A stretch of 64,000 nt of DNA from Raphanus sativus (lineage: Eukaryota; Streptophyta; Magnoliopsida; Brassicales; Brassicaceae): contig NC_079518.1 of the NCBI RefSeq assembly GCF_000801105.2, positions 22,424,800 to 22,488,799 on the forward strand, given 5' to 3'. Made by a program: the position numbers and the translations under genes. Positions 47,899-59,407 of this stretch are shown in pieces. The notes under the pieces were generated by a model. It saw only the letters and a list, made by a program, of their open reading frames with translations, made no database searches and was not told the DNA's origin. Within the stretch, counting starts at the first letter, position 1; every line of letters begins with the position of its first letter.

Positions 47899-50184
47899 TT
47901 GAAAAACATGCATATCTATGCCTCTTGTGGGGTGTGGAAATTTGATCCCAATAAAGGATGGGGATTTGCTGTTGATAAAGAAAAACGAGGTAGAGTACTG
48001 GCTGTGGAATTGACAAGTTCCTTTGAAGATCTAAGGAAGACAGCTTTTGAGGACTTTGGAATTGACCAAAACGAAGTCGAGCTTGAGTTAAGCTACTTAC
48101 CTATGGAGTTGATAAGCACCATAGACTGTCCCCCAGTTATCATTGAGAATGATCGGCAACTCAAAAATTTTCTTACATATGTACGTGGAAAAGCTTCTAC
48201 AAGGTTGTGTGTGTCTATTTCACCTCTCAATGGAAACAGCGACAACATTGAGGTTGATAAGGAGCAACCTAAATCGCCTTCCAGAGAGCGAGGTGAGCCA
48301 TCCTCGTTTTCACCCAGAGATCACATCGCTAGTTCATCTGAATCAAGCAATGATGCTGAAGACGATGGTAACTCGAACGCCTCAGAAGAAGATGGAGGTG
48401 TTGACTTAAGTGCAAAAGAAGACGATAGGGGGAAAGGTGTTCGGTTTTCTTTGGTGGATGTTGTAAAGAAGGGTGAAACTTTTCAAAACAAAATGAAGTT
48501 GAAAGCAGCACTCGAAATGTCAGCAATGAAGCATAGCTTCGACTACAAAGTTGTGAAATCGGACAGAAAACTGTGGTACATTAGATGCATTGACAACCAT
48601 TGCAAGTGGAGTGTTCGTGCTGAGGGGTTATCAGGATCCACATATTTCATCATAAAAAAATATGTAGCAGATCATACATGTGCTGCGTCGAGTATGAAAA
48701 ATGGTGGTCGGACAGCTTCTGCAAAAACTATTGGCACTCTAATAATGCATAGGTATGATGGTGTGAAAGAAGGTCCCAAAACTAATGATGTCATACAGAT
48801 TATGAGAATGGACCATGGATGCGAGATATCTAAATCCTTAGCATGGGATGCTCGTGAGTTTGCAATTAGTGTGGTCAGAGGTATTCCAGAGAAGAGTTTT
48901 GGAAAAATTTCGAGGTACTTGCACATGCTCGAAGAAGCTAATCCAGGAACACACACGTTTTATGAAACCGATGTTGATGGGAAATTTCGCTTTCTCTTCG
49001 TTTCGTTTGGGCAATCACTCCGAGGTTTTCACACGTCCATGCGAAAAGTTCTTGTTGTCGATGGGACGTTTTTGAAGGGCAAGTACAAAGGGGTATTACT
49101 TGCTGCTACAGCTTTAGATGGTAACTCTAACTTGTATCCTGTTGCATTTGCCGTTGTGGACTCGGAAAATGACCGTTCATGGAATTGGTTTATGAGACAG
49201 CTAAAGCTTGTTGTTGCGGACGAGCGTTCTCTAGCTTTTATATCAGACAGAAATACCTCACTTTGCAAGGCGATTGAGAATGTTTATCCTCTTTCTCAAC
49301 ATGGCATTTGCATTCACCATCTGTTGAATAATGTGGTCAAACATTTTAGAGGAAAGGGATTGGTTGCATTGATTGCAAAAGCTTCTAAAGCTTATAGAGT
49401 TGTTGATTTTCAGCAGAGATTCCAAGCTGTTTGCAATATTAGTCCAGCTATTGGAAACTATTTAACGGAAGCTGAGATTTCAAAGTGGGCTCGCTGTCAG
49501 TTTCCAGGATTCAGGTACGACATCAGGACGACAAACCCGGCTGAATCAATAAACTCTGCTTTGCGCACACCAAGAGAGTATCCTGTAATTCCGTTGTTGG
49601 ATAGCATCAGAGAAATGTTGACACGTTGGTTCTTCGAACGTCGGACACTGAGCAGGAAGCATACAAAACCATTAACTGTTGCCATCGAGAAGAAGATAGA
49701 TAGGCGGATTACGAAGGGTAAAACGTTTCTTGTCCAACCAATTAACGAGCATCGTTTTTTGGTTCGTGGAGATACAATTGACTGCCTGGTTGATCTAGAC
49801 AGACGGACTTGCTCATGTGGGAAATATGACTTGCTAAAGATTCCATGTAGACACGCTATCAAGGCTGGTTTAACAGTTGGCCGAGCCCCATCTTCCCTTA
49901 CGGATGACATGTACACTACTTCCACTTGGAGAACAGCTTATGAGGAAACTATTAATCCAATAGGTGTTCCTGAGGATAGTTGGATTGTTCCAGATGATGT
50001 TCGAAATGCAAATGTGCTACCTCCTGAATCAAGAAGAGCAGCAGGAAGGAGAAGAAAACGAAGGTATGAGACAGTTGAAGACAAGCTCCGTTCATCGCAA
50101 GGAACTCAACAAAAAAAGAAGCGCAGATGCAGTCGATGTGGCGAAGAGAATCATAACAGGGCTACATGTGACAGAGCTATTTAA
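47899..50184 (+). CDS. MULE transposase (MURA), 761 aa, single exon
   Basis: Residues about 1-110 form a PB1-like N-terminal domain (WGFAVDKEKRGRVLAVEL). An acidic Ser-rich linker follows (about 120-180). Residues about 185-270 are the MuDR DNA-binding domain with its cysteine/histidine residues (RCIDNHCKWSVRAEG, DHTC). The catalytic MULE domain has D388 in VVDGTFLKG, D450 in ISDRN and a likely E549 in NPAESINSALR. A SWIM zinc finger (CSCGKYDLLKIPCRHAI, from C638) and a C-terminal CCHC knuckle (CSRCGEENHNRATC) complete the protein. It cuts and joins the element's ends. No interruption is present; the ATG at 47899 is the first in frame near the domain start. Confidence 0.93.
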   Translation: MKNMHIYASCGVWKFDPNKGWGFAVDKEKRGRVLAVELTSSFEDLRKTAFEDFGIDQNEVELELSYLPMELISTIDCPPVIIENDRQLKNFLTYVRGKASTRLCVSISPLNGNSDNIEVDKEQPKSPSRERGEPSSFSPRDHIASSSESSNDAEDDGNSNASEEDGGVDLSAKEDDRGKGVRFSLVDVVKKGETFQNKMKLKAALEMSAMKHSFDYKVVKSDRKLWYIRCIDNHCKWSVRAEGLSGSTYFIIKKYVADHTCAASSMKNGGRTASAKTIGTLIMHRYDGVKEGPKTNDVIQIMRMDHGCEISKSLAWDAREFAISVVRGIPEKSFGKISRYLHMLEEANPGTHTFYETDVDGKFRFLFVSFGQSLRGFHTSMRKVLVVDGTFLKGKYKGVLLAATALDGNSNLYPVAFAVVDSENDRSWNWFMRQLKLVVADERSLAFISDRNTSLCKAIENVYPLSQHGICIHHLLNNVVKHFRGKGLVALIAKASKAYRVVDFQQRFQAVCNISPAIGNYLTEAEISKWARCQFPGFRYDIRTTNPAESINSALRTPREYPVIPLLDSIREMLTRWFFERRTLSRKHTKPLTVAIEKKIDRRITKGKTFLVQPINEHRFLVRGDTIDCLVDLDRRTCSCGKYDLLKIPCRHAIKAGLTVGRAPSSLTDDMYTTSTWRTAYEETINPIGVPEDSWIVPDDVRNANVLPPESRRAAGRRRKRRYETVEDKLRSSQGTQQKKKRRCSRCGEENHNRATCDRAI

Positions 50185-51587
50185 TCATGTCGTTTTTGAT
50201 TTTCTTCTTTTCATTATGGACCTAGTTTCTCGATTTATTGGTGTTTTGATTTTCGTTTTGGATTGTCTTGTTACTGGTTTCTGCAATATTTAGTGGTTTT
50301 AGCCATGTCGTTGACAAATGAAGTCATCAACTGTGAACTCAAACAATAAGTCATCAACTTTGAACTTAAGCTAGCTTTAACCAGAAATCAAACAATAAGT
50401 CATCAATTGTGAACTGAAGCTAGTTTTAAAAACAGAGAAATCAAACAATAACTGCAAACTTAAGAGAACAACCATAGCCACTCCAGCTTCATCTCTTAGC
50501 TGGAACTTGGTCAGACAGTAAGAGAATTCCATATCCCTACGATTGCTCCTACAACAACCATAGCCACTGTCACAATCTTCAGCTTCTGTTTCATCTCTTG
50601 TCATTGAGATGTTGGTGAACTTGTCATTGAGTAGAGATTCGAGGAAAACGAGAAGAAGAAGTTGATGAACTTGTCATTGAGATGTTGGTTGTAGATTCGC
50701 CGCCAAAGAGCCCTAGTCCCCTTTTCTCTCGGTTTAGGTTTCTAATATTTCGAGAAATGATAAGCAATCACGTGTTTGGGGGGGGGGGGTGTGGATCCGG
50801 GTTACGGGTCGGATCTTATGAATGTCCGGGTGGGTCCTACTGGGTATAAACGGTTTAGGGGTATACACTTAATCAACTTCTAAATTACTACTGAATTCGA
50901 TGTCCTAAGATTATAAGGAGACTATATGTTTTTTTTTTTGACAAAAGACTATATGTTATTAATCACTAATTTGTATAAGTGTAAGTGTAAACCATATCTT
51001 ATTAAAATCGTCAAGTTACATACTAAATTGTAAAGGTCTCAAACACATAATTCTTAGAAATTGTCTCTTGTTAAATACTACACTCTATAAGATGATTTAG
51101 GGTATAGGGTTTGCACCCTTGATTGACGGTTCAACCCTTTCTTGTAAATTGTTTGATACATAATTCTTAGAAATTATCTCTTGTTTAGGGTATAGGGTAT
51201 GAGAATTTATAAGATTATTTAGGGTATAGGGTTTGAGAATTTATAGTTTCAACCCTTTCTTGTAAATTGTTTGATACATAATTCTTAGAAATTATCTCTT
51301 GTTTAGGGTATAGGGTATGAGAATTTATAAGATTATTTAGGGTATAGGGTTTGAGAATTTATAGTTTCAACCCTTTCTTGTAAATTGTTTGATACATAAT
51401 TCTTAGAAATTATCTCTTCTTTAGGGTATAGGGTATGAGAATTTATAAGATTATTTAGGGTATAGGGTTTGAGAATTTATAGTTTCAACCCTTTCTTACT
51501 TAAAATGAACTCCAACAATAAAAACAACAATAATCAATCATTAACTCAATTAAATTAAAAACAAGATCAAATACGACTATCTTGATG
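50185..51587. other. Intergenic part of the MULE with tandem repeats
   Basis: This lies between the convergent MURA and ULP genes. It contains short duplications (aatcaaacaataa), a run of 12 G at 50778-50789, and a 118-bp tandem array at about 51125-51495. No gene is supported. Confidence 0.6.
51125..51495. repeat. 118-bp tandem repeat, about three copies
   Basis: The phrase tttcaaccctttcttg starts at 51247, 51365 and 51483, a period of exactly 118. Each unit contains tttagggtatagggt twice, which resembles but is not the plant telomere repeat. A shorter, less perfect unit precedes the array. Confidence 0.85.
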
Positions 51588-54500
51588 TCAACCAAGATCA
51601 ACAACTTTCTCCGGAGCACGCAGTGGAGGCTTAAATGTGGCCATTCGAAACTGCAAGACCTCATCATGTGCTGCTTCCCAAAGATCATATGCTATCTTAT
51701 GTCGGGCTTCTTGGATGTTCTCATCATTTACCAAAGTGAAATCTAAGCCCAGAAGATGGCACTCTATGAATTTCAATGAATAAGCACCACAATCATTACC
51801 ACTTTTGTTGACGCCGCTGATCGGGACATGTGAAACAGTATACTGCTTAACATTGAAATCTTTCTTCTTATCTGGCGGTTGGACAGCCTTGACGATTCGT
51901 GGAATGAGGACGGCGAATGCTTCCACAGACCTGTTGTTCTTCCTACCCCCACAATCGAAGACCTCAATTGTCCGATTCACAAGATTAACGCACATAGAGA
52001 TCCAATGGTTTTGGTTAACAAAAACCGGGATGTAGAGACGATCTACATCAACATTCCATACGGCATCTGTACGTCCGTGGTATGGAAGCTCACCTCTTCC
52101 ATACTCTAGAAGATTCTTGTCGATTTTGTAACTTCTCCTGTTCCCGTCAAACCTGCCGAAAGCCGAGATGATCTGAGTACTAAACAAACAGCTCATAAAT
52201 GCTACTCGGGTTGGCTTCCACCGACGCAATGAGGTTCGTTCTTGAAACAAATACATCATGGCGTCCATGTCCTGAAATGGACAATACAAAACTGTTAGTA
52301 ATGAGAATCAACAACTTAATTCAATCTGCAAAATAACCAGGTTTGAGCTAAACTTACATAGTTCTTGAGCCAATGATTAGGCCCAATTATACGTGTAGCT
52401 AACTCTGCATCAAATTTAGATGGTCCAATCTGAATTGCTCTGTAAAGAAGAAGCATTATTGTGACGATGTTTATTACCTAGAATTAAGAAAAAATAAATA
52501 AAAGCAGACAAGACAATAGTACTTACTTGGGATTCACGATCCATTCAGTTAATTTGGACCATTTTTCTTCTGGAATATAAACCAATGCATAGTCGCTATC
52601 TTTGCAACGGACTATGGGATCATCAATATCAGTCAAGAATGGAGACTTCGAGTTCTGTGGCCGGAAAGAAGTCAATGGTGTAGTGAAAGCATCATGGTCT
52701 TCGGATTGCTTGTCTTGAGAAGGATCAAATCCTTTAACATTTGACTCTTGTGTAAGGTTGCCTACTGTCTTCTGTAAGTGCTCTTGGGTCCCTAAATTTT
52801 CATCTAAAGAGCTAAATAAGCTGCCATACACATCAGACAAGTCCGCATCCTGGTCATAAACACACAGAGGACAAAATTAATACTTCTTAAAACATATATA
52901 TTACAACAGGAACATCATCCTTAAAATAATATTACAAACAAGACAGAAAACATCATCCTTACATCATTATTACACACAGACAACGAAACATCATCCTTAT
53001 ATTAATATTACAAACCGCAAGAACAAGAAAAATACATGAGAAAATATCTATTTCTTGTTTACCTTCGTCTGATACCTTGTCTTAGCAGCAGTTGCAGGCC
53101 CACCAGTTTGAGAAGAAACCGGAGCTTTATTGCGTGATGGAGCAGAAGCTCGACTGCGGGAAGTAACAGGAGCAGTCGGAGGAGCACTACCAGGAGCAGG
53201 ATCAGTAGACGCCGGAGTAGGAATATAACCACGAACAGGAGGGCCACTAGATGTCGTAGCAGCAGCTGGAGTGTGAGTATAAGCCGGAAGACCAGACGGA
53301 ACACCAACCGGAACACCAACCTGAGGCTGAGATGAAAGGATCTTCTCCTCTAATTTCGTAAACCGGTCGTCAATTAACTCGCGGACCTCCAACCCTAAGG
53401 CAGTAAAAGACGACTTGAACATATCCTGTATATATGACTTCATTTCCTCTTCAAGATCTTTGTATTTGTCGGCTGATCTTTGGCAAAGTAACTTCTTCTT
53501 CCTTGACTGTGCACCAATATCCTGATACTGGTTCTTTCTCTTCTTCGCAGGAGACACATGGGCAGCTTCTATTTCTTCTTCCACTCGAGAATCACTTGTT
53601 TCTCCAGCTTCTTCTTCCTTTGAACCATCATCCTCAGAAATGCATGCATATGGTTGTACAGTTTCCTGAAAACTCCAAACATGCTTACTCCAGTCATACT
53701 TCTGTCTGTACATGTCAATGATCAGATCGACCCTTTCGTCCTTCATCTCATCCTGTCGTTCAAAGCCAGCATCAACAATGATATTGCAATTCCCAGTTGA
53801 AGAGATGTATGGAAACACATCACCCTACAAAACAAACAAAGTAAAAAAGTTAGACACAAACATTAACAATCATGAAATTCAATCACATTACTTAAAGGAA
53901 CCAGAACTTACAGTGGATGGAAAATTAGACTCAATGCTAGTAATATCATCGTAGGAAACCATAGCAGATCCTTTCCAGTTACTGCATCTCATGCTAGTGA
54001 CACCTTCTTCGAGCTTCTTACCCACAAGAGACCCGATGTCTGGAATAGCCTCCATCAACCAAATTTGAAGTGCATACGAGAATCCATCTATGACATAACT
54101 GTTCTGCGTCTTCACTTTATCCCTAGCTGCTATGATGGAAGTAACTAGCGCATCAAAAGAGTGAAGACCCCACGGATATCTCCTCATCTTCTCGAAATCC
54201 ATCACCAGCTTGATGTACTTGTGTGGGATGGCAACCCTCTCATCCTTCGCCATTAATAACCCAACGATCACACACAAATATACGATCCTCAGCCTATCGA
54301 TACGAGACCACGTATTACAAGCCTTCAGATGCTTCTTCCTGATATCTAGTAAGCAAATTTTCTCTTTTCTCCTCAGCAACTTACTCCAAAACCCTTTGTC
54401 ATCTTTCCAATTATCAATCTCCAAGTCAAGATCGTCGTCTATGTATTTCAGACCAGTGATCGCATGGAATTCTTGCATTGCAAATCTGAGAGGCCTCCTA

Positions 54501-54769
54501 GCAAAGTGGAACCACAACTCATGGCGCTTTGCGGTCAGAAGCTGCTTACAAACGAAGCTGTGGATCACTCTCCCCGAGTACTTAAGCTTGTGCACATAGA
54601 TGGCTATAACCTGAGCAAATAGCGGATCACCCAACACGTCATTGTACTCTGCTTCCACATACTTCTCCACCTTCTTAAGTATGGAAGTTCGACAAGTGTT
54701 GTTGACCTTCTCAACTTGTGTTTCAGTTCCCTCTCTGAATAGGCATTTAGGCAACTGATCCATCGTCAT
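51588..54769 (-). CDS. DUF1985-Ulp1 (C48 cysteine protease) gene of the MULE, 902 aa
   Basis: Five exons join in frame on the minus strand: 54769-53912, 53824-53063, 52849-52527, 52439-52358 and 52271-51588, all GT-AG. Exon 1 is the DUF1985 domain (LFAQVIAIYVHKLKYSGRV, RFAMQEFHAITGLKY). Exon 2 has a coiled-coil part (ADKYKDLEEEMKSYIQDMF) and a Pro/Ala/Ser/Thr-rich disordered stretch. Exons 4-5 hold the C48 protease with His in QNHWISMCV, Asp in IEVFDCGG and Cys in SGNDCGAYSLKFIE, so the catalytic triad is intact. Ulp1 enzymes cleave SUMO. The role in transposition is unknown. An acceptor (ttcacag) just before 54769 indicates a spliced 5' UTR upstream. Confidence 0.88.
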
Positions 54770-56002
54770 ACCTGTGAACAATTAAACAAATACAATCAAC
54801 AACACAAACAAAATAAATGCTTGAAACTTTACTAACTAGCCGATCAAAAACATCAAAAAGATTTAAACTATGATAACATAGACACCTAAATGAGTAACAC
54901 AAAGTATCTCAACTAAAATCTATACTTACGAAGTGCAAACTATGATAAAGAAAGACTGAAATTTTTTAAAAGAAAGACATGAGAAACAAGTCACAAGTTC
55001 TTATACAAACCTGAAAAGCTCGAGGTGTCTGAGAACAATGTAAAAAGAAACAAATACAATCACCACAATCAATATTCATGCTACTTTTATTCACAAAACA
55101 ATCGTCCAAATACAGACATTCTAGTGAAAAAAATATTCCAACAAAATCACCTAAGCCATACACTCAATGAAACCACATACTTTTACAAGCTTTATAGATG
55201 TCAAAACCCAATCAAATAACTAACAAAGTTGCCTCAATGTCACGAGAGAAACCTACAGTTCGAAGAGATCGGTTGCGACATACCAAAATTCAAAAAAGTA
55301 TGTGACTTTGAGTAGATAGAATCCTAAATCATTCACAGAAACTAAAATCAATACTTATCATAGTCAAGCTATGATTACAAAAGCTCATGTAAAAGATACA
55401 AAGACATGCAAAAAAAGATCAAAAACAAACCTGAATGTCTTGATTGATTGACTTGAAACTGGAAATGAGAGAGTACATTCACAGAGCGGCGAGGCACGAG
55501 CTTCAGTTATTGGTGAGGTACGACTTCAGTTGCTTCCGGCGAAGTGAATCGGTGAATGAGACTCCGATTAGGAAAACGAAGAACACGGCTGAGTCTTAGA
55601 GGACAAAAGGAACAGCGGCGACCGAGAGCTTTGACAACCCGATGACTAAGGAGGAACACCGTCGACGGCAAGCTCTTAAAATCGTCTTCTCCTCTATCGC
55701 CTAAGGAGAAGATGAAATTAGGGTTCTAAACAAATTGATTATCCCCTTTTTCCTATTTACTATCTCTTTTTCTTTTTTTTTTACCTTTTTCTTTTTTTTT
55801 TTACTCTTTTTACTTTTTACTTTTTTTTTACGTTTTTACTTTTTTTACTTTTTTAAATAAAAAATACAAAAAACGTTTTAAACTTAGATTAGGGGTTTAA
55901 TTGGGTTTAATAAAAAATTTATGTTAAGTGGACAACTTCTTGTTCATATTATGGTATATGGACAATCTACTAATCTTTTTAATGTACTTTCCCAATTTTC
56001 CC
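54770..56002. other. 5' region of the ULP gene and right end of the MULE
   Basis: Non-coding; contains probable 5'-UTR exons and introns of the minus-strand ULP gene and its promoter. From 55740 to 55860 the strand is almost pure pyrimidine (ctttttttac repeats). The right terminal inverted repeat ends at 56002. Confidence 0.55.
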
Positions 56003-56310
56003 TTTTTTTTTCAACCGTTGGTCCGCGCTTCTAATTTCTTTTTTCAGCATCTCAGAAAAGGCAATTATATTATTATTATATTATATTCAATTTTCCTTTT
56101 TTCGTGTGTCCGCGACACCGACTTAACTCCCCCCACCCCAAATCTATAAAAGACTGAAATCACTTATCTTTCTCCACAGTTTCTTATTTTCTTTTACGTT
56201 CTCTCTTCCAGAGCGATTCTGTGTCAAAACCCTAAAAACCGTTTACAGATTTTTCTCCAAAAGCGATTCTTTTTCCGAAACCCTAAAAAACGCAAGTCCG
56301 ATTGAAAAAG

Positions 56311-57387
56311 ATGCAAACTAACGAAGAATTCGTCAAGCTTCTCGGCGAAGGTGCTTATGGTTTTGTTAATCTCGTCCGCTACAATAACTCCGACGACAAC
56401 TCTTCCTTCCTCTCAGCCGTAAAGAACTCTTACCAAGAAGACTACGCCAGTCTCCAACGAGAGTTACACGTTCTTCTCCAACTCAGGGGATGTCCCAGGA
56501 TCGTTACATGTCACGGAGACTCTCTCCAACAAAGCTTCAGCAGATTCGGGGAGAAACTCCACAAACCGCAACTCGAATACGCTTCCGAAGGTAGTCTCAA
56601 CGCTTTCATGAACAACTACGCCGACAGGAAGTTGCCTGAACCGTTGATCAAGGATTTCGCGCGGATGGTTCTTGAAGGTTTGGTCTCGGTTCACGGTCAT
56701 GGCTATGTTCACTGCGACATCAAACCAGACAACATACTGGTCTTCCCTAGACAAGATTCATACGAGATTAAGATTTGTGATTTTGGTAACTCGTTAGAGA
56801 TAGGAGAAGTTCCTCTGTGCTGGGAGATTAATTTCCCGTGGCTTGGGACTGCGATCTACATGTCGCCCGAGTCGGTCCGTGACGGCATCGCCAGCACGTC
56901 TCTAGACTTGTGGTCGGTGGGATGTTTGGTCCTGGAGATGTACACTGGAGTGATTCCTTGGAAAGGCGTTGAGCTAGATGATATCGCTGCTCGTCTCCTC
57001 TCTGGTCAAGCTCCAGAGATACCTGAGACGCTTCCTTCTGATGCAAAGGACTTTATCCAAACGTGTTTCTCGAGGGAACCTGAAGGGAGAGGAAGCGCGC
57101 ATGGGTTGTTGTTTCATCCTTTCTTGCCTCGTCCAGAAGTTGAAGAAGAGGAGGAGAAGAAAACAGAGGAGAAGACAACTAAATCGTTTCTGTTGAACCT
57201 GTTCAAGTTGAGAATCAGAGGAACAAGTTCAAATAAGAAACTAACGACGGATGCTGTTGATGTTTCAGACAAGAAGCCTCTGAAGTTGAGGTTTTGGAAG
57301 ACAAAGACCACACAGTTTAAGAGAACTCTGAACAAAGTGTTGAGGTTGAAGAAATCGACCAACTTCAGTTTAGTGTCTGTTCATTAA
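56311..57387 (+). CDS. MAPKKK-like Ser/Thr protein kinase, 358 aa, single exon
   Basis: The first ATG in frame is at 56311; an in-frame codon at 56302 is TTG, not a start. The kinase domain fills most of the protein. Glycine loop LGEGAYGFV (11-19), catalytic lysine K38 (SAVKNS), helix-C glutamate E51, HCDIKPDN (H134, D136), CDFGNS (D157), activation-segment MSPES and SLDLWSVGCLVLEMYTG are all present. HCD in place of HRD is seen in this plant subfamily. A basic C-terminal tail (about 280-358) replaces any regulatory domain. The family resembles the short, intronless MEKK-type kinases (MAPKKK15-21 group) used in stress and hormone signalling. No break is seen; the target pathway is not inferable. 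Confidence 0.9.
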   Translation: MQTNEEFVKLLGEGAYGFVNLVRYNNSDDNSSFLSAVKNSYQEDYASLQRELHVLLQLRGCPRIVTCHGDSLQQSFSRFGEKLHKPQLEYASEGSLNAFMNNYADRKLPEPLIKDFARMVLEGLVSVHGHGYVHCDIKPDNILVFPRQDSYEIKICDFGNSLEIGEVPLCWEINFPWLGTAIYMSPESVRDGIASTSLDLWSVGCLVLEMYTGVIPWKGVELDDIAARLLSGQAPEIPETLPSDAKDFIQTCFSREPEGRGSAHGLLFHPFLPRPEVEEEEEKKTEEKTTKSFLLNLFKLRIRGTSSNKKLTTDAVDVSDKKPLKLRFWKTKTTQFKRTLNKVLRLKKSTNFSLVSVH

Positions 57388-58306
57388 AAGGTTTAGTACG
57401 TAGTCTCTATTCATATCTTGTTTAGTATGTTGTTTCTGTTCATTAAAGTCTAGTCACTCAGGTCTCAGATCTGTATATTTCTAACTGTTAAAAAGTAAGT
57501 TCTCTAGTCTTCTCTGCAAACTCAAGTCTAATTTTTTTTACTGTGGTAAGCAACCAAAAAGCATCTTTTAACTCTGGGAATCCTAGTGCACGACATTAAA
57601 ACTGTTGATGAAGTAGTTGTTTTCTTCAATCTCAAAAAATGCTTACTACACAGAGTTCTCTTCTCTGAAAAATCCAAACAATCTATCAAAGTTTTAATGT
57701 GGTTAAGTAGCATTTGAATAGCATCTTTGACTAATCATAATATACATGAGAAGAACCGATTGATGAATGCTCAGTACGTTTTCATCCTCGACTAAACAAA
57801 CCAAAATGCACAAGAGTTTCAGAGACTACCAAGTTAAAGACAACGAAAGGTTCACTGTGAAAAGAGTGTCAATTTCAGAGAAGTTAAACACCAGAATAAT
57901 GGTGTGAAGATTCTCCATAAAGATAGCTGTTGCCTTGCGTCGCTAAAAAGAACACATAGCTAATAAATTACCATGTAAAAGAAAGCATTACTAAACCACT
58001 CAACACAAAAGTATTCACTGTCACGCAACATATTTTTTTTACGGACATAACAATTTAATAGACAACCAAACACTAACGACATACATGAAAGATAAACACA
58101 AGTGAAAAGAAACACTTAGAATCCTCGGACATGTAGGTGGCAAGTAAAACTTAATAGTGAATAGGTTGTTAACTGTAACAAATTTTATTTCTATTTTTTT
58201 TTGCACCAAAAACATACAAACTTAACCCGCAAACAACAGCAACAAGAACAAGAACAAATGGCCTCACTTCACAACAAGCTCAAATGAAGAAAGGAGTGTT
58301 CCTGAA
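57388..58306. other. Intergenic region between convergent genes
   Basis: Contains the 3' flanks of the kinase and of the minus-strand kelch gene. The short direct repeat ttaaaggtttagtacgtagtct / ttaaagtctagtcactc follows the kinase stop. No other feature recognised. Confidence 0.5.
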
Positions 58307-59407
58307 TCAAACCACAACATCAAGAGCTTTCACAGTGTGAAATTTACCACCAGCAACAGTCAAAGCAAGATCACACATATGATCAACTTCACCCAAAATC
58401 TGACCTCCTTTGCGTCTTTCCAGAGAAATCTCAGCAAAAAAAACCTCCCGCATGATTCTGACACCTCCTTTAGGACACAGCAAAACCAGCTTCCCACCGC
58501 CGTAACAGACAGAGTCTATATACCCAAAATCAAGCGTCTGAGCCAACAAGGCTTCCACGCCTTTCACCACTCCCCAACACCTCTGCTTCGGGTCATACCA
58601 TCTTAACTCGTTCTTACGAGAATCGTGATAGTACAAAACATCATCAACGACACACGCACTCCCCCACTCCTTGGAACCCAGGACCTCGTCCATTTCCCAT
58701 TTGCTTTCCTTTGGATCGTAAACAAAGCTCTTCCAGTTATCCCTCATGTACATCTTACCACCCATCAGCACCGCATAACCATACGTCCTCAAGTCACCTA
58801 TCTCCATCCCTGCTGGCTTTGTCGTCGTCATCTCAGGCTCCCACGTTTGTGTCTCGGTATTGAACACCACCACCTTCTTTGACTCTGAGGAGAAGTCATC
58901 AGATCCAATAACGTAGATCCTCCCATCCATATAGTCGGCGACTGTATCAGCCATGGGGAACGGCATGCTCGGGAGGGGTTGAACAGTGTGAGATATGCAG
59001 TCGATGCTGAAAGCACTCGATGTAACCCTAACCCCACCAAACACATATATCCTCGAACCTACTGCCACAAGGCTTCCACGGCGAGGCAAAGGGGGAAGCC
59101 CAGGGATGAGGACCAAGCGGCGGTCGCCGATGCGAGTATACAAACGGTCAACGCCGTTGACGAGGTTGCGGACTGAAACATAGAGACAGTGTTCAGCGCA
59201 ACCCGAGGAAGATCGTCTCGCGTATAATACCTCAGGCGACGCAACGATGAGTGAGCGGAAGAGTTTCGAAACGCGGGAGACTCTTGGATAGTCGCGTCTC
59301 GGTACACGCGCTAAGATGTCGAAGGCGACGTCCTCGGGAAGTGACGTAATGGGATCCGACGGCGGTTGCTCCTCTGCCCTAGACATCGGTGGATTTAAAG
59401 GAGACAC
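58307..59407 (-). CDS. F-box/kelch-repeat protein, 366 aa, single exon
   Basis: The N-terminal F-box ([20 protein letters not shown] and [15 protein letters not shown], residues about 21-65) would bind SKP1/ASK adaptors. Kelch repeats follow, with the typical double glycine and Y/W pattern: RIYVFGG (about 118), GRIYVIG (about 160), [25 protein letters not shown] and YDPKQRCWG. The length is usual for plant F-box/kelch proteins, which select substrates for SCF ubiquitination. A second ATG at codon 8 (MSRAEEQ) may be the true start, because many relatives begin there. The frame is open. Confidence 0.92.
   Translation of the reverse strand: MSPLNPPMSRAEEQPPSDPITSLPEDVAFDILARVPRRDYPRVSRVSKLFRSLIVASPEVLYARRSSSGCAEHCLYVSVRNLVNGVDRLYTRIGDRRLVLIPGLPPLPRRGSLVAVGSRIYVFGGVRVTSSAFSIDCISHTVQPLPSMPFPMADTVADYMDGRIYVIGSDDFSSESKKVVVFNTETQTWEPEMTTTKPAGMEIGDLRTYGYAVLMGGKMYMRDNWKSFVYDPKESKWEMDEVLGSKEWGSACVVDDVLYYHDSRKNELRWYDPKQRCWGVVKGVEALLAQTLDFGYIDSVCYGGGKLVLLCPKGGVRIMREVFFAEISLERRKGGQILGEVDHMCDLALTVAGGKFHTVKALDVVV

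Larger units (their letters stand above)
47115..56002 (+). mobile_element. Complete Mutator-like element with MURA and ULP genes (Kaonashi/KI-MULE type), 8888 bp
   Basis: The left end gaaaaaattggtaaaagg and the right end read backwards, gggaaaattgggaaag, align over about 42 bases down to a shared attgtcc, as degenerate terminal inverted repeats. Nine T residues flank each side (47106-47114, 56003-56011), matching the 9-bp MULE TSD, although T9 is low complexity. Inside are an intact MURA transposase (plus strand) and a convergent five-exon DUF1985-Ulp1 gene (minus strand). This pairing is the hallmark of KI-MULEs described in Arabidopsis. The 3' ends of the two genes face each other across 1.4 kb with a tandem repeat. 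Confidence 0.8.

Noticed and set aside
51125..51495. Interstitial telomere repeat
   Set aside because: tttagggtatagggt resembles TTTAGGG, but the true period is 118 bp and the heptamer is not reiterated.
56302..56310. Three extra N-terminal residues for the kinase
   Set aside because: The codon at 56302 is TTG; the first ATG is at 56311.
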